Positions 49,862 through 60,578 of a stretch of DNA of 64,000 nucleotides are shown here, piece after piece. Positions within the stretch are counted from its first letter, which is position 1. Each line of letters starts with the position of its first letter. The notes beneath the pieces are model-generated. The model was given only the letters and a program-made list of their open reading frames with translations, had not been told where the DNA came from and made no database searches. The translations under genes and the position numbers were made by a program. Origin of the DNA: Steromphala cineraria (Eukaryota; Mollusca; Gastropoda; Trochida; Trochidae); the NCBI GenBank assembly GCA_916613615.1, contig OU744735.1:40373468-40437467 (forward strand), given 5' to 3'.

Positions 49862-51044
49862 GCTATTCAAGTTCTGACCTCAATCATGTGACCAACGTGA
49901 AAAAATCATTCGGTTTGTGCAATTGGTTAAGGTTAATAGATTTCCGTCTTAACATTAGCCTCTTTCAATTAAAAAAATGAAAATGTTGGGTTATTATTCA
50001 ATAGAATCTCATTTTGTTTCTCCGTTTGTTTTTACAATCGAGGATAAATGTTTCCTTCAATTTAGTTCTTTATCCATTCTAATTGTAACAGCAGAAGGAT
50101 ATTGAAAAAAGTTTTGTTTTTTAGAAGTGTCTGATTTGAGAAATGAGTTTTTCAATTATATGAAACAACACTAACATTACTACAAAAGTAAATAAGAAAT
50201 GTTTTCCTTAGTTTTCTATTTTTTGTTTTCTTTCTTGCATCCCTTGAATATTTTTCCTTTCGAAAGGCAGTTTGCTTGGCGGTTTTTAACACACACAAAA
50301 GTCATTACAGAAAAACACTAACTAAATTAGTATCAGCGTTGTGTCACAGTTATACCTCGAATACAACCTCGACATATATATGAGTATCAAGACAGTCTCA
50401 TTCATTTACATTATTTACATTTCACACTTTTCGTTTTTATTTGTATATATTATTTGTTCTGATATTGTATCTTACAGGAGCACCTATTGACAAGGCTTTT
50501 TCAATAATGTTGTCAGCTATTTTGATGAACACCTATGTCACTATTGTATATCCATTTGTCAGGTATAATACAACTTCAAAGCCGACCTTCTTGTCAACTT
50601 TCTACATTTTACAGACCTCCTTCATCATTGTAGATAAAATTACACACACATTTTGTTCGTCATCCTACAAACATCAACCAACATTGAAGCAAATACATGC
50701 ACTAAACACTCATTGTGTAACTTAACGGTTATCATCTATATATATATTCAACATAATCATCCTGGTATTTTTATCATGTGACAACTGTTGTGTTTGTTTT
50801 CTCATAATATTGTACCATGTGACCTGAAATTATGAAATCATGAAACCATTAACTCTACAAATTATCCGAACTTACAAACCTTTGTAAAATGAAATTAAGA
50901 ATTCCTGTTCTGCATTTTGCCATGGTAATTCACAATATATTATTTTTTTTGTCTTTCTTCATCATACGAAAATGGAACTCTCTTGTTGCAAAATTTACGG
51001 AATGTTGCAAAACTCTTTTTCAAAGCCACTTAAGTGCCTGTGTT
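49862..51044. other. AT-rich stretch, no gene seen
   Basis: A 94-codon frame at 50441-50725 is hydrophobic at its start but unrecognised, and its composition matches the background. No other feature is seen before the DIRS-type element. Confidence 0.5.
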
Positions 51045-51067
51045 CTATTATTTAGTTACTAACCTCC

Positions 51068-51225
51068 GACAAGTGACCTTAGCCTTGTTAGCCATATAAC
51101 ATGTAATCGACTCATTCCCAAAGAAGTAATGAAAACATCATTACACAGATCAAGCAGAGTTACCCGCCCGTCACTAGTCCACTGTGTGGCGTGACCTGTC
51201 ATCCAATTAGATTCATTCACATTAC
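51068..51225 (+). repeat. DIRS-type element left terminal direct repeat (158 bp)
   Basis: It starts GACAAGTGACCTTAGCC and ends GATTCATTCACATTAC. It matches 55058-55215 over the same 158 bp, with about two substitutions seen by eye (for example CCCAAAGAAG against CCCACAGAAG). The outer 23 bp (51045-51067) differ from the right copy but reappear inverted at 54996-55018. Confidence 0.9.
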
Positions 51226-51591
51226 AGAGTCGGTAGTGTGCAGACGTGTTTCTGTATCTCTCCCGATTGTATTGAGCTATATAATTTACGTGTTTTGTTG
51301 TTTCTGACTCTATTTACTTACCTTAGTTAGGTATTCCCGCTGTCCTTTGTCGTGTTTATTCCTCGTGAGTGAATTCGGTGTTCTGACAGGGGTGTTTGTG
51401 GTTAACACAGCCGTGTTGAACTGGATTAGTGGAGTGCGGGTTGACTTGCACGTTCAGCCGGTGCAGCCTGGGGATGGACGGTCGCTCTACCCCTCTGCGT
51501 GACAGCTTTGGTTGTCTTGTGCGCTTGCCGTCTGCTAAGCGCTACGGCCTTCACTTGATCTTCTTGTTGCCTGCTCGGCGCTAGATATCTC

Positions 51592-53763
51592 GTGTGCGCT
51601 TGGAGTGGCGCTTGCCGCCTGTCGCCTGTTGCCTTCCGTCTTCCTGACGATAGGTATTCCTTAGGCGCTTGGACGGGCGCTTGCCGCCTACCGCCTGGCG
51701 AACTCCGTCGCCCATGCTTGTCAAGCCATGGCCGCCTTCTCCAAGGAGGCGGGGATGGAGCAAGGGGCGAGAGCTCTGTATCGGGGAACCTAGCCCAAAT
51801 CATGCTAAGTGCCTCCCGCATTTCAGCGGGGGTCACTAACCTGAGGCGGGACGGATTTCTCGCGCGCACAAATCTCCCGGCGGAGATGCGCATCCGCCTC
51901 AGGAGTGCTCCAGCAGCGTCGTCGACGCTGTTCGACGGGCAAGTCGCAGAGGCTCTGCGACACTGCCAGGAGACCCAACAACAAGAGCTTAACAACTGCT
52001 TGGCAACGGGAGGCGGCAGGGTCTCTTCGGCGGTGACGACACCCAAGAAGCGGAAGGGTGGCACTCCGCAATCCCCCGGGTTTCCTTTCGGGACGGGGGC
52101 CGGCCAGGCAAGGGCCGCGGCGGCTACAACGCCGGCCCCTCTCCAAAGAGGACACCCAGCAAGTCGCAGGGTAAGGGACGCGCCTATGGAGGAACCCACA
52201 AGAAGAGGTGACTCCTGGCCGCCTCCTCTCCTGCCGCCGGCAGCGGTAGAGGTTCGGGACGGGGCCGTTGGAGGCCGTCTCTCAACGTTTGTGGCCAACT
52301 GGAGGCAGTTGGGCCTGGACGAGTACGTCTGTCAGACACTGGAGCGTGGGTTTCGTATACCCGTGCACACCCGCCCCCCTTTGACTTGTTCGCCAGTGGA
52401 ACGTCCGCTAGAGCCTGAACGGCTCGCGCGCACACTGGAACAAGTGGAGATCCTAAACACCAAGGAGGCGGTGAGCGAGCTTCCGCTCCAGGGTCTGACA
52501 CCAGGGTTCTACTCTCCTGTATTCGCGAGACCGAAAAAGGACCCGAAAAAATGGCGGCTGATTCACGACTTGAAACAGTTCAACCGCTCCTACCTCGAGC
52601 GGCCGCCATATTTTCGGCTCTTGACTGTGGGGTCTATCATGCGGTTGCTACAACCATACAGCCGCATGGTGTCGTTGGACCTCCAGGACGCGTACCTGCA
52701 TATCCCAATCTGCCCCGCGGAATGTAAGTACCTCCGATTCGTCCTGGCGGGTCGTCACTTCCAGTGGAAGGTGTTGCCCTTTGGGATTTCGACAGCCCCT
52801 TGGTTATTCACCCGGGTGACCCAACCCATCGTCCAGTTCCTTCACAAGCACGACATCCAGTTCGCGATGTACCTGGACGACGGGTTCGGGAGCCACTGCT
52901 CCCCGTCAGTTCTGGCCGAACAAAGGGACTTTGTGATCGCTCTGTTCAGACGCCTGGGTTGGCTTGTCAATCTGGACAAGTTGGACCTAGTGCCGACGAC
53001 GTCGCTCATCTTCCTAGGCGTCCGTCTGGACACGACGCAGGAGAAGGCCTTTGTCACGGAGGAACGGATGGGCCGTTACCACATCAACTTCCTGGAGTTG
53101 AACGCCATACGCCTGGCGATCGATCATTGGTCGGATCGCCTGGAGAACCAGGTGCTGTGTGTCCACACAGACAGTTTGATGGCAGCCTGGTCGATCAACA
53201 AGCAAGGATCGACCAAGGCAGGATCATTGTTACAGCTGGTGATGGAGCTGTTTCGACTGGTAGACGGACTCAACATCTCAATAAGAGCGGTGCACATCCC
53301 GGGAGCAAAGAACGGCGGACGCTCTTTCTCGCCCGGACAAACCTCCCTCCACGGAGTGGATGTTGCACCCTCGAGTGTTCGAGGCGATCTGTCTCCAGTT
53401 CGGCAGGCCGCATGTCGACATCTTCGCGACACGGCTCAATCACCAGCTGCCTGTATACGTATCCCCTGGCATGGGGATTAGACGCGCTCGCGTTAGGATG
53501 GGAGGGGATGGAGGCTTACGCTCCCCGCCATTCTGACTCAAGTGGTGGCAAAAGTCCAGGAAACGAGACGCCTGCGTCTGCTCCTGGTCGCACCGAACTG
53601 GCCGGCAAGGCCGTGGTATGTCCCCCTCTGGAGACTCTGCGCTCAAGAGCCGGTTCCCCTGCCAACCAGGTGGGACCTGCTCAGGAGCAACCCAAGCAGA
53701 TGGGTGCACGAGAACCCTCAGGTTCTACATCTGCACGTATGGGTTGTCTCCAAGACGGAATGA
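51592..53763 (+). pseudogene. Gag-like/reverse transcriptase/RNase H polyprotein, broken
   Basis: The main frame is 629 codons (51592-53481) and opens at a GTG; the first in-frame ATG is near 51799, so the true start is uncertain and the 5' Gag part may be lost. Residues ~65-130 look like a DIRS Gag C-terminus. RT follows: KWRLIHDLKQFN (~320), SLDLQDAYLHIP (~360), LPFGISTAPWLF and the catalytic FAMYLDDGFG (~424). RNase H resumes at HINFLELNA and ends with HTDSLMAAWSINKQGS and AVHIPGAKN. Between VTEERM and HINFLELNA the RT thumb and the start of RNase H, with its first catalytic Asp, are missing: an in-frame loss I estimate at about 100 residues or more. Past 53310 homology moves to other frames: TADALSRP and PHVDIFATRLNHQLP, then YPLAWGLDALALGWEGMEAY, then LLLVAPNWPARPWY ending at 53763. 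Several frameshifts are therefore needed to explain it. Confidence 0.88.
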
Positions 53764-53790
53764 GGAGCGCAGGGTTCTCGGAAGCGGTAG

Positions 53791-54796
53791 CCAGCGCAGT
53801 GGCGGTCATCCACGCGCAAGCTGTATGATTTTCAATGGGCTTATTTCATGACCTTTTGCGAAGGGAAGGGGTTCGATGTGCGGTCGGTAACGGTGCCCCA
53901 GGTCGCGGATTACCTGGTCCACCTACGCACAGTGAGGAAGCTTAAGGCTTCCTCCATCAACACGAACCTCGCGGCCATTTTGTCCGTCCTTCGCAAAAAG
54001 GATCCCGACTTGGACACCTCCGTCCTTAAGGAGCTCATTAGGACGTACAGGAACGTGGATGGCCGCCACAAACTGAGACCGCCAGAGTGGGATCTGGCGA
54101 TAGTTTTGAATCACCTCAAGTTTGAGCACTATGAGCCGCTGACGGACACGACGCTGCTGCGTCTCACCATTAAGACTTGCTTCTTAGTGGCAATGGGGTC
54201 AGCGGCCAGAATATCAGAGTTGCACGCGCTGCAAGCTGATTTGCTCAGGTTTGAGGTGAGAGATGGAGGGTCAGCGACTTTGGGTCTAGCACCGGAGTTC
54301 TTGTGTAAGAACCAGGGCGCCGACGAGCGTGGACGGACGTTCACACTGCCGTCAATCTCCAAGGCTATCGAGCCTACGGACGAGCAGGAACGCCTCCTCT
54401 GTCCGGTACGCGCTCTGCGCATCTACGTGGAAAAGACGCGCACGCTGAGACAGGGGAGGCGCAGGCTCTTCTTGCCTCATTCCCTGGCAGCTGGGAGTTT
54501 ATCTCAGGTCGGCAGTAGTGGACGCCTACAAGGCGGCTGGACTGCCGGCACTGGCGCGGACCAATCCGCATGAGATCAGGGCCATATCGGCGACTATGGC
54601 CCTACACAGCAACTTGTCAGTGGCAAACATCATGGCCGGCTGCTTCTGGAAGTCGGGCTTGGTGTTCGCCAACCATTACCTGCGGGATGTCTCTACGCAG
54701 GACCTGGAGGGCGTAGCCCGTCTGGGGGCGCAGGTCTTTGCCCAGCAGGGGGCGCAACCATCCACGCTAATGGGGCCTCACGAGTTGAGACATTGA
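53791..54796 (+). pseudogene. DIRS-type tyrosine recombinase, one frameshift
   Basis: This recombinase inserts the circular cDNA into chromosomes by strand exchange. The frame is open from 53791, before the first ATG at 53848, and the upstream residues STRKLYDFQWAYF match the usual start of the domain, so the protein probably began as part of a longer frame. The core-binding part includes VPQVADYLVHL. The first catalytic Arg is in ARISELHAL (residue 121 from the ATG). After 54480 the correct frame changes to the one ending at 54796, which holds NPHEIRAISATMAL (His and second Arg) and WKSGLVFANHYLRD (Trp and nucleophile Tyr). All catalytic residues are therefore present but split by one frameshift near 54490. 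The stop TGA overlaps a polyadenylation signal. Confidence 0.88.
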
Positions 54797-54801
54797 ATAA
54801 A
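54796..54801 (+). terminator. Polyadenylation signal AATAAA at the recombinase stop
   Basis: The stop codon and signal overlap as TGAATAAA. This is a compact 3' end typical of an economical retroelement transcript, though downstream cleavage elements cannot be judged by eye. Confidence 0.5.
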
Positions 54802-54977
54802 CTTGCTTGTTGAATGGTTATAGTGGTTTTGTGGTGTTTTAATTAGGCGTCGTTGACCGCGAGAGGTCAGACAATTAATCCTCATTAGAACGGTCGCTCG
54901 CTAGGTCGCCGATCATCAGAGCAATCTTGAGAGTTACCGCTATGCGACGAATTCTACCCGCCTCCTACAGTGGTATC

Positions 54978-55075
54978 AGGCTAAGGTCACTTGTCGGAGG
55001 TTAGTAACTAAATAATAGTACGTTTTTGATTAAACGTCATTATTTTTACTTACCGTAGACAAGTGACCTTAGCCT
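54978..55075. repeat. Palindrome at the right end of the DIRS-type element
   Basis: 54978-55018 is an exact 41 bp inverted copy of 51045-51085. AGGCTAAGGTCACTTGTC at its start also pairs with GACAAGTGACCTTAGCCT at 55058-55075. Between them GGTTAGTAACTAAATAAT pairs imperfectly with ATTATTTTTACTTACC, around the centre ACGTTTTTGATTAAACGT. The whole is an imperfect 98 bp hairpin. It resembles the internal complementary region that DIRS-1 uses to circularise its cDNA (established for DIRS-1; role here is inferred). Confidence 0.8.
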
Positions 55076-55215
55076 TGTTAGCCATATAACATGTAATCGA
55101 CTCATTCCCACAGAAGTAATGAAAACATCATTACACAGATCAATCAGAGTTACCCGCCCGTCACTAGTCCACTGTGTGGCGTGACCTGTCATCCAATTAG
55201 ATTCATTCACATTAC
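55058..55215 (+). repeat. DIRS-type element right terminal direct repeat (158 bp)
   Basis: This is the partner of 51068-51225. Its first 18 bases also form the right arm of the palindrome. The similarity stops at ATTAC in both copies, giving a sharp right border at 55215. Confidence 0.9.
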
Positions 55216-55428
55216 CTAGGAGTCCCAATTAACGACGGATGCGTAAGAGGGAAGGCGGGACGAGTATGACGACGTAATTATTTACTTAATTGTTTATTTA
55301 TAATGTTTTTCATTTTAGAGTGATGTATAATGTAAACCATTAAAAAAATAGGACCTGATTTTGAAATGGATTCTGCATGTTCAATAAGACATGAGACATG
55401 TGCTTCTCTTTGAAATAGTAGAACGCTT

Positions 55429-55912
55429 AAAGAGACACAGAGTATATTGATAGGATCACATATGTCAAATTTTGAAATCGATGTTATTACATCGGGAACC
55501 ACTAACTGAAAATAACAAGTTAAGGGTCAATCAGTACATTAAAGCGAAAATACGGCCATTCAAAGTCGGGATTTTGATCGAAAACCGGACAATGTGGCTC
55601 GAGTGGCGCGCGCACATTCGCCGAACGTAATTTTGAAACCTTGTCATAAGCTGACAGGAAGATATATTCGATTCGATAGTGTTCATTAGGTATTGTAGCT
55701 TATAGGTAGATTCATTGGATGCATAATTCCGAATATTAAACGTATTTGAGATGTTTTCTTGATTTTCCATAAATTGAGCATTTTAGAGATATTATGCATA
55801 GAGGATATATTTGCAAGTCCAGTGATGAGATATGAACTTCATTCAGCTTATTAGATATTTTGTAGCTTATCAAAAATAAATAAAATTTTAAGAAAGATAC
55901 TCTGTGTCCCTA
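55429..55912 (+). mobile_element. MITE family C, copy 2
   Basis: Termini TTAAAGAGACACAGAGTATA and GATACTCTGTGTCCCTATAA are inverted. The interior is the reverse complement of 24605-25040. It has an additional GC-rich block around 55565-55630 (GGCTCGAGTGGCGCGCGCAC) that copy 1 lacks. Non-coding. Confidence 0.8.
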
Positions 55913-58040
55913 TAATAATAACTCAGGCTTGATTAACATAAGTCCGCTAATTTTAGACTGATTTTAAAGTTAAAAATTGAATTATTGAAAAAAGCCAAAA
56001 AACTTCTCACGTTTAACCCTTGTCCATGATTCAACTTGCTGTCATACAGTTATTCGGCCTCAAGGTAGTATTCATTGGTTTATGGTTCAATATTTCACTT
56101 TACAGCATGTTTTCCTCAAATTAACGTGATATTGATGCAGTGAGTGATCTCTTGATGGAAAGGGGAAGGCTAAATTTTCTATTCACAGGATTTCTGTTTT
56201 AAGTCATTTCATGTTTCCAAACTAAACTTGATAATTTCATCTCGTAAAGAATTTTATAGAAGTGCGTTTAGCTAAATCATCCCCGCATGCCCTTTGAAAC
56301 TTGTTATTATGTCATAATTGGACGATTCATTTTTGAAATGGAATGTTTGTGTTCATGGTGCAAAAATATTGATTTGAAATGCTTTAATAGAATGAATGTG
56401 AAATATCTTTTGATATGCTCTTATATTTATTTTATAGTTTCGGGATTGATTTTTGCAATATTGTTTTGTTGGCATAAGATTCATTCGTTTCTGAGGTTTA
56501 GTTGCGTTCTTAAAGTTATTTGGAATAATGATTAATCTTTTTTTCCAGAATATGAAGGATGTTTGAAATTGTTTAGAACATTAGACTTTAAACAACAAGA
56601 GCAAAGATTTCAATTCGATTCATTATCATTGTGAAACTAGAACATTTGATTTTTTCTTTGAGGACGAGGCCATTCATTTCGCTGTTCATTTGGATATAAA
56701 ACTCAACTGAAATATTTCTAGAAAGAGATATCTAAATCTCTTGATAACCTCTTTACAATAAACCATCTATTGAAGTTTAATCAAGAGTTGTGCAACCAAA
56801 TGTAAATTTCGAAGAATGGAAAAGATGGAAAACCTTCATGAAGTTTTCACCTAAACAGCTATATCTGACACCCAAAACTCTGATTAAAATTTCTAAACTG
56901 GACAGCAAACGCATTTATTTAGGTGTTTAAGGGGAAATTGAAAATGTCAGTGATATGAAAAATTCAGTGAATGTTTGGCTCAAAAACAACAATCGTTGTT
57001 AATGCTAATGTAATTGGAATTATGTATGTTTTCACATGATCTGAATATTTTAGACAGGAGTAAAACAATGAACTAATATCATTTTTAAGATTAAGATATC
57101 ACACAATATGTTCAATTCTCGTTGTTATCCTTGTTTTAAGTTTTGGAATTGATTTTTCTTCTCATATATTTTTATTAAAATGTCATGAATAATGACTTCA
57201 TCAATTTTTACAAATCTTCTTCATGCTAACTCACCTTGATTTAAAACGTTCGTAAAGAAAGAAACGTAATTAATTTTACAGGACTAATGCCATTCATGAT
57301 GCTTTTTGATGTTGTTTTCATATGTAGTGTATATTAGCATGAAAATTGTGAATTGTGAATTCAATTAAAGCCGTTATAGAACTTAAACAGAGTATAAAAA
57401 GTGAATGTTGAAGATCTGTTTGAGGAATAATGTTCACAAAAGGTCATTTCTACGGTTTAAGACAGGATACAGTTTTTTTTATTTTTACACTTCTTAATGG
57501 TTTTGATTAATAATCAGTTCTTCGGGTGAGTAACAGAGTGTTCTACCTCTACGTTTTGACCTAAATTAGCTATCATTATTTTCTTTATTTTTTTATGCTT
57601 TTGACCTCTCAAAACTTTATTTAGGTATTATTTAAACATATCTTAATTGTTCTATGTCCAAAAGTTAACCAGGCAATTGTTCTATCTCGCCAAACAATCA
57701 AAGAAGGAGATTTTGTCATGTGACTTTTTTCATTTCACACTGTTCAAAGGGAGTCACATCAAGAAATGGTGGGTATGAATAGTGAATAACTATTTCATAT
57801 TTAATTTATTTCATATTTATTCATAATTTTAAGAACGATAACTTATTCAACTTCCATTTAAAGTGATGATTAAATTAAACTTGATACAGCAAACAGAATT
57901 TAAACAAAAAGTTTTGTGGAGTTGGAACAATTTTACACTTGAGCTCGTGCAAATTGTATCAAATAGTAATAGCATGGACTTAGAACATTATTTCCAAATT
58001 TCATCGCAAAATCGTAATGATACACTTGAAACACGTTTCT
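55913..58040. other. AT-rich stretch, no gene seen
   Basis: An 82-codon frame (56287-56535) includes a hydrophobic run (LLICSYIYFIVSGLIFAIL) but is unsupported by composition or homology. Nothing else is visible. Confidence 0.5.
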
Positions 58041-58044
58041 GAAA

Positions 58045-59009
58045 ATGAAACCTTTTTTCAGAAACTCAGAAACAGAAAGTACGAGCCAATACATCATCTT
58101 TGCAAATGAGAATGAAAATGAAAGTTCGCTTAGAAGCTTGGAAACAGGAGAAACAGAAGCTGATATAAGAGATGGAAACAATGAGTTTCCGACAATGAGG
58201 AATATGATAATCTGTGTCCAGAAGCAGGTAAAGAGAAATGCAGAAAAGAGGAAGAAAAACGTGAGAAAGCGTAAACAACAGTCAGGAAAGGAGAATACGA
58301 GCTGTACAGGAAAGAAATGAACGGAAAGACGAGTACAAAATCAGATAAAAGAAATTAAATTTACCAAGCATTTTGGAACCTGTGTGACCCTGACAAACTT
58401 TTTCAATAAGACAGTTAAGAGATTAATAAAAGAGAGATCAAGAACAGACGGACAGAGTAGATGAACGTTCTCTTTCTCATATCACTTGTTTTGTAAAGGG
58501 AGAAAAAGTGCGAGTGTGTATAGAGTTCTACATTACACATTTCACAAAGAAGGGTCTCCTTTTAATTTGAGCAGAAGCATGGAGAGGGTGCATCAACTCC
58601 AAAGGAAGGTGATGATCGGAGAGGTCGCAAGTCTGAAAGTAGAATCAATCAAGAACGAAAGCAAGGCAAGGGATCACATTAACTCATCTCCAAAGATTGA
58701 TTCGCACTACTCACGAGCAAGTTGCAAAAAACAATATCTTGAACAGGATCTGTCCCTCTTTTAGATGTGTCAATGTGTGGAGAGAAAAATAATGAACTAG
58801 TGAAACTTCACATGTATAGATATATTTTCAATGGAGAATTCAACATCGATTTTATGAAACCCAAGTTTCACCATCTTGCTACATATACTTTAGAATCCAA
58901 TTTCACTCAGCACAAGGGTCAAAGCAGGCAACACGCAATCAGCGACACAGTGACAAGGAACAATCCGGATTGTTTGCTGTTGTTTGCTTCGACTTACAGA
59001 ACGTTGTAA
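58045..59009 (+). pseudogene. Decayed transposon-associated ORF, N-terminal part
   Basis: Successive plus-strand frames read like one decayed protein: an acidic/basic stretch (ENENESSLRSLETGE, then KRNAEKRKKNVRKRKQQSG), then RDHINSSPKIDSHYSRASC with KKQYLEQDLSLF, then VKLHMYRYIFNGEFNIDF. The pattern H-I-x-S-x-P-x-I-x-S-H-Y, K-(Q/K)-Y-L and K-x-x-x-Y-x-x-I-F-N-x-E-F-N is one I associate with a multicopy, transposon-like protein family in molluscs, cnidarians and insects, of unknown biochemical function. Stops and shifts (after 58319, 58763) break it. The exact family name is not something I can give. Confidence 0.5.
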
Positions 59010-59059
59010 GTTGTCGAAGGGCAAACATATCTAGTTTCTTTTCCAATTTACAATCATAC

Positions 59060-59868
59060 CGCTCACAGTTCTGTAGATTCTAGTGCATACTGTGCCATTT
59101 GTAATGAGAAGATGGCTGGGAGAGGTGGGAATGAATTTGCGAGTGCCCTTGATGCAATACTGGAGAAGGTTCTGACTGACAACAATATTACTGAATTGAA
59201 ATCGGGCCTTACAGGCCAGATGAGCTAAAAAGTATAGGATGAAAAATGCTCCTAGCAAGATAGTTGAACGGAAGATATCTCCACATTGGCTCCAAGACTT
59301 GCTTCATCGAGAAGAAGCGGCGTTTGAAGCACCTGCATGAAAAGGCAAAGCTGTCAGTTGAGAACTTTTTGTCAAGAGACGACTACAGTAGACCGATGGG
59401 GTAACTAAACAAAGCAAAATATGAACAGACCATGGGAAGGGGCCATGTGATGGAGTTGGAGGAACTGCAAAGTGGACGGCTGAGTTGTCTGTTGTCTGTC
59501 AATCAAGATGCTGAAGACTTCTTTAGATGGGGAACTCTTCACCACAAAAGCGCCATATATCTATTTGTCAACAGAGGAGGGATTGCTGCTAAAGGACAAA
59601 GGACACATTCCCCTGAAAGGAACTATGAAGATACATGCAGTGATCGGAACATCAAAGGGAAACATCATGACCAGAACCACATCATGCTACTGTTCCTTGT
59701 GTTTGGATTGTAAATATTACACTTATTGGCTGTCTTCCTATATTCTGAAGTCCACAGCACCACAACCAGAACCTGCTGTAGAACCGCTTGAAGAACCTTA
59801 GGCGGAAGCAGAACCTTTGACAGATGTTGATGTCAACAATCAGAAGCCGAGCCAAGCTCCTGATACTC
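59060..59868 (+). pseudogene. Decayed transposon-associated ORF, C-terminal part
   Basis: This continues the decayed coding region. AYCAICNEKMAGRGGNEFAS, ALDAILEKVL (near 59080-59180) is followed by SPHWLQDLLHREEAAFE (near 59278), LSVNQDAEDFFRW and, in another frame, YIYLSTEEGLLLKDKG and PLKGTMKIHAVIGTSKGN with TSCYCSLC. Codon-like structure persists up to the MITE-B insertion at 59869. I recognise the GRGGNE and LKGTMKIH blocks as recurrent in bivalve repeat proteins but cannot assign a reaction. At least five breaks are needed to read it through. Confidence 0.45.
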
Positions 59869-60216
59869 CATTCTCTCCCCACAGAGGCAGATCAATCATG
59901 TTGATTAAGCCTCTGTTCTATTACGCCGAAATCCGTGGGTTCCGGCAGTTTTCCCTGGCGGAAGAAACTTTCATCTCAATATATTTGAATTTCTTTATCA
60001 AATGACAAGGCTTCTCGCATGGAAAGGGTGGTTCATATCACAATGCCTTTGCCTCGTTTCAGTAGCCAAAATGATGATTTAAGAACAGCGTCGCTGATTG
60101 CACAACTAATTTTGATTGCCTCCAATCAGGCATCCCCCATTCTATCCCACAAACTCGTCGAAATATAACAGAGGCTAAATCAACATGACTTGATCTGCCT
60201 CTGTGGGGAGAGAATG
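59869..60216 (+). mobile_element. MITE family B, complete
   Basis: It starts CATTCTCTCCCCACAGAGGC and ends CTGTGGGGAGAGAATG. The arms stay complementary for about 50 bp (GATCAATCATGTTGATT against AATCAACATGACTTGATC), with further complementarity inward. It is 348 bp, non-coding, and sits directly in the decayed ORF. The flanking 9-mers (CTGATACTC and ACATTATCA) do not match, so a target duplication is not visible here. Confidence 0.85.
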
Positions 60217-60578
60217 ACATTATCAAAGCTTTCAGAAATGTTATGTAATTTACGTTACAATTCCACAAGCCGTTCATTTAATTATTTCATGGTTTAAGAC
60301 AAAGCAAGCTCGCTGTTCAATTCTGATTGATGCATAAGCAGCGTCATTGCGTGTTAATGATTTTGATTTCCTTACTTGTTCTAGTTGAAAAACTTGAAAT
60401 TTTCCTTACTTGTTGTTGAAATCTACGAGACGTAGAAAACATTGTTCTTCCTGACAAGTCAGCATTTAGCCTTTGATACGAGTTCATTTGATAGCCATAG
60501 GTAAGCAAACTTTATTTGAATTGGAAGTTAGTGTATCAAGGTACACATTTTTTTAAGAGCATGGACTGATGTTTTTAT

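Larger units (their letters stand above)
51045..55215 (+). mobile_element. DIRS-type tyrosine-recombinase retrotransposon (defective)
   Basis: This 4.2 kb block is much richer in G+C than everything around it. It holds, in order, a Gag-like stretch, reverse transcriptase, RNase H with the DIRS-type C-terminal extension, and a tyrosine recombinase, all on the plus strand. This order and the absence of a DDE integrase or aspartic protease mark the DIRS order (DIRS/Ngaro/PAT). Members integrate through a recombined circular DNA and make no target duplication. Here the left end (51045-51225) and right end (about 55035-55215) share a 158 bp direct repeat, and the right end also holds an inverted partial copy that makes a palindrome. 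A TATA-like TATATAATTT lies near 51279. Several frameshifts and an internal deletion make it inactive. Confidence 0.9.

Noticed and set aside
50441..50725. 94-codon frame with hydrophobic start
   Set aside because: There is no family resemblance. AT-rich DNA readily yields hydrophobic frames of this size.
51426..52298. 290-codon frame on the minus strand opposite the Gag-like region
   Set aside because: It is a by-product of high G+C on the strand opposite the retroelement frame. Its arginine/alanine/proline-rich content has no domain and the plus strand carries the recognisable protein.
52764..53828. 354-codon plus-strand frame overlapping the RT frame
   Set aside because: Most of it is out of frame with RT and RNase H motifs. 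Only a short part near 53470-53530 matches the family, because of a frameshift, so it is not a separate gene.
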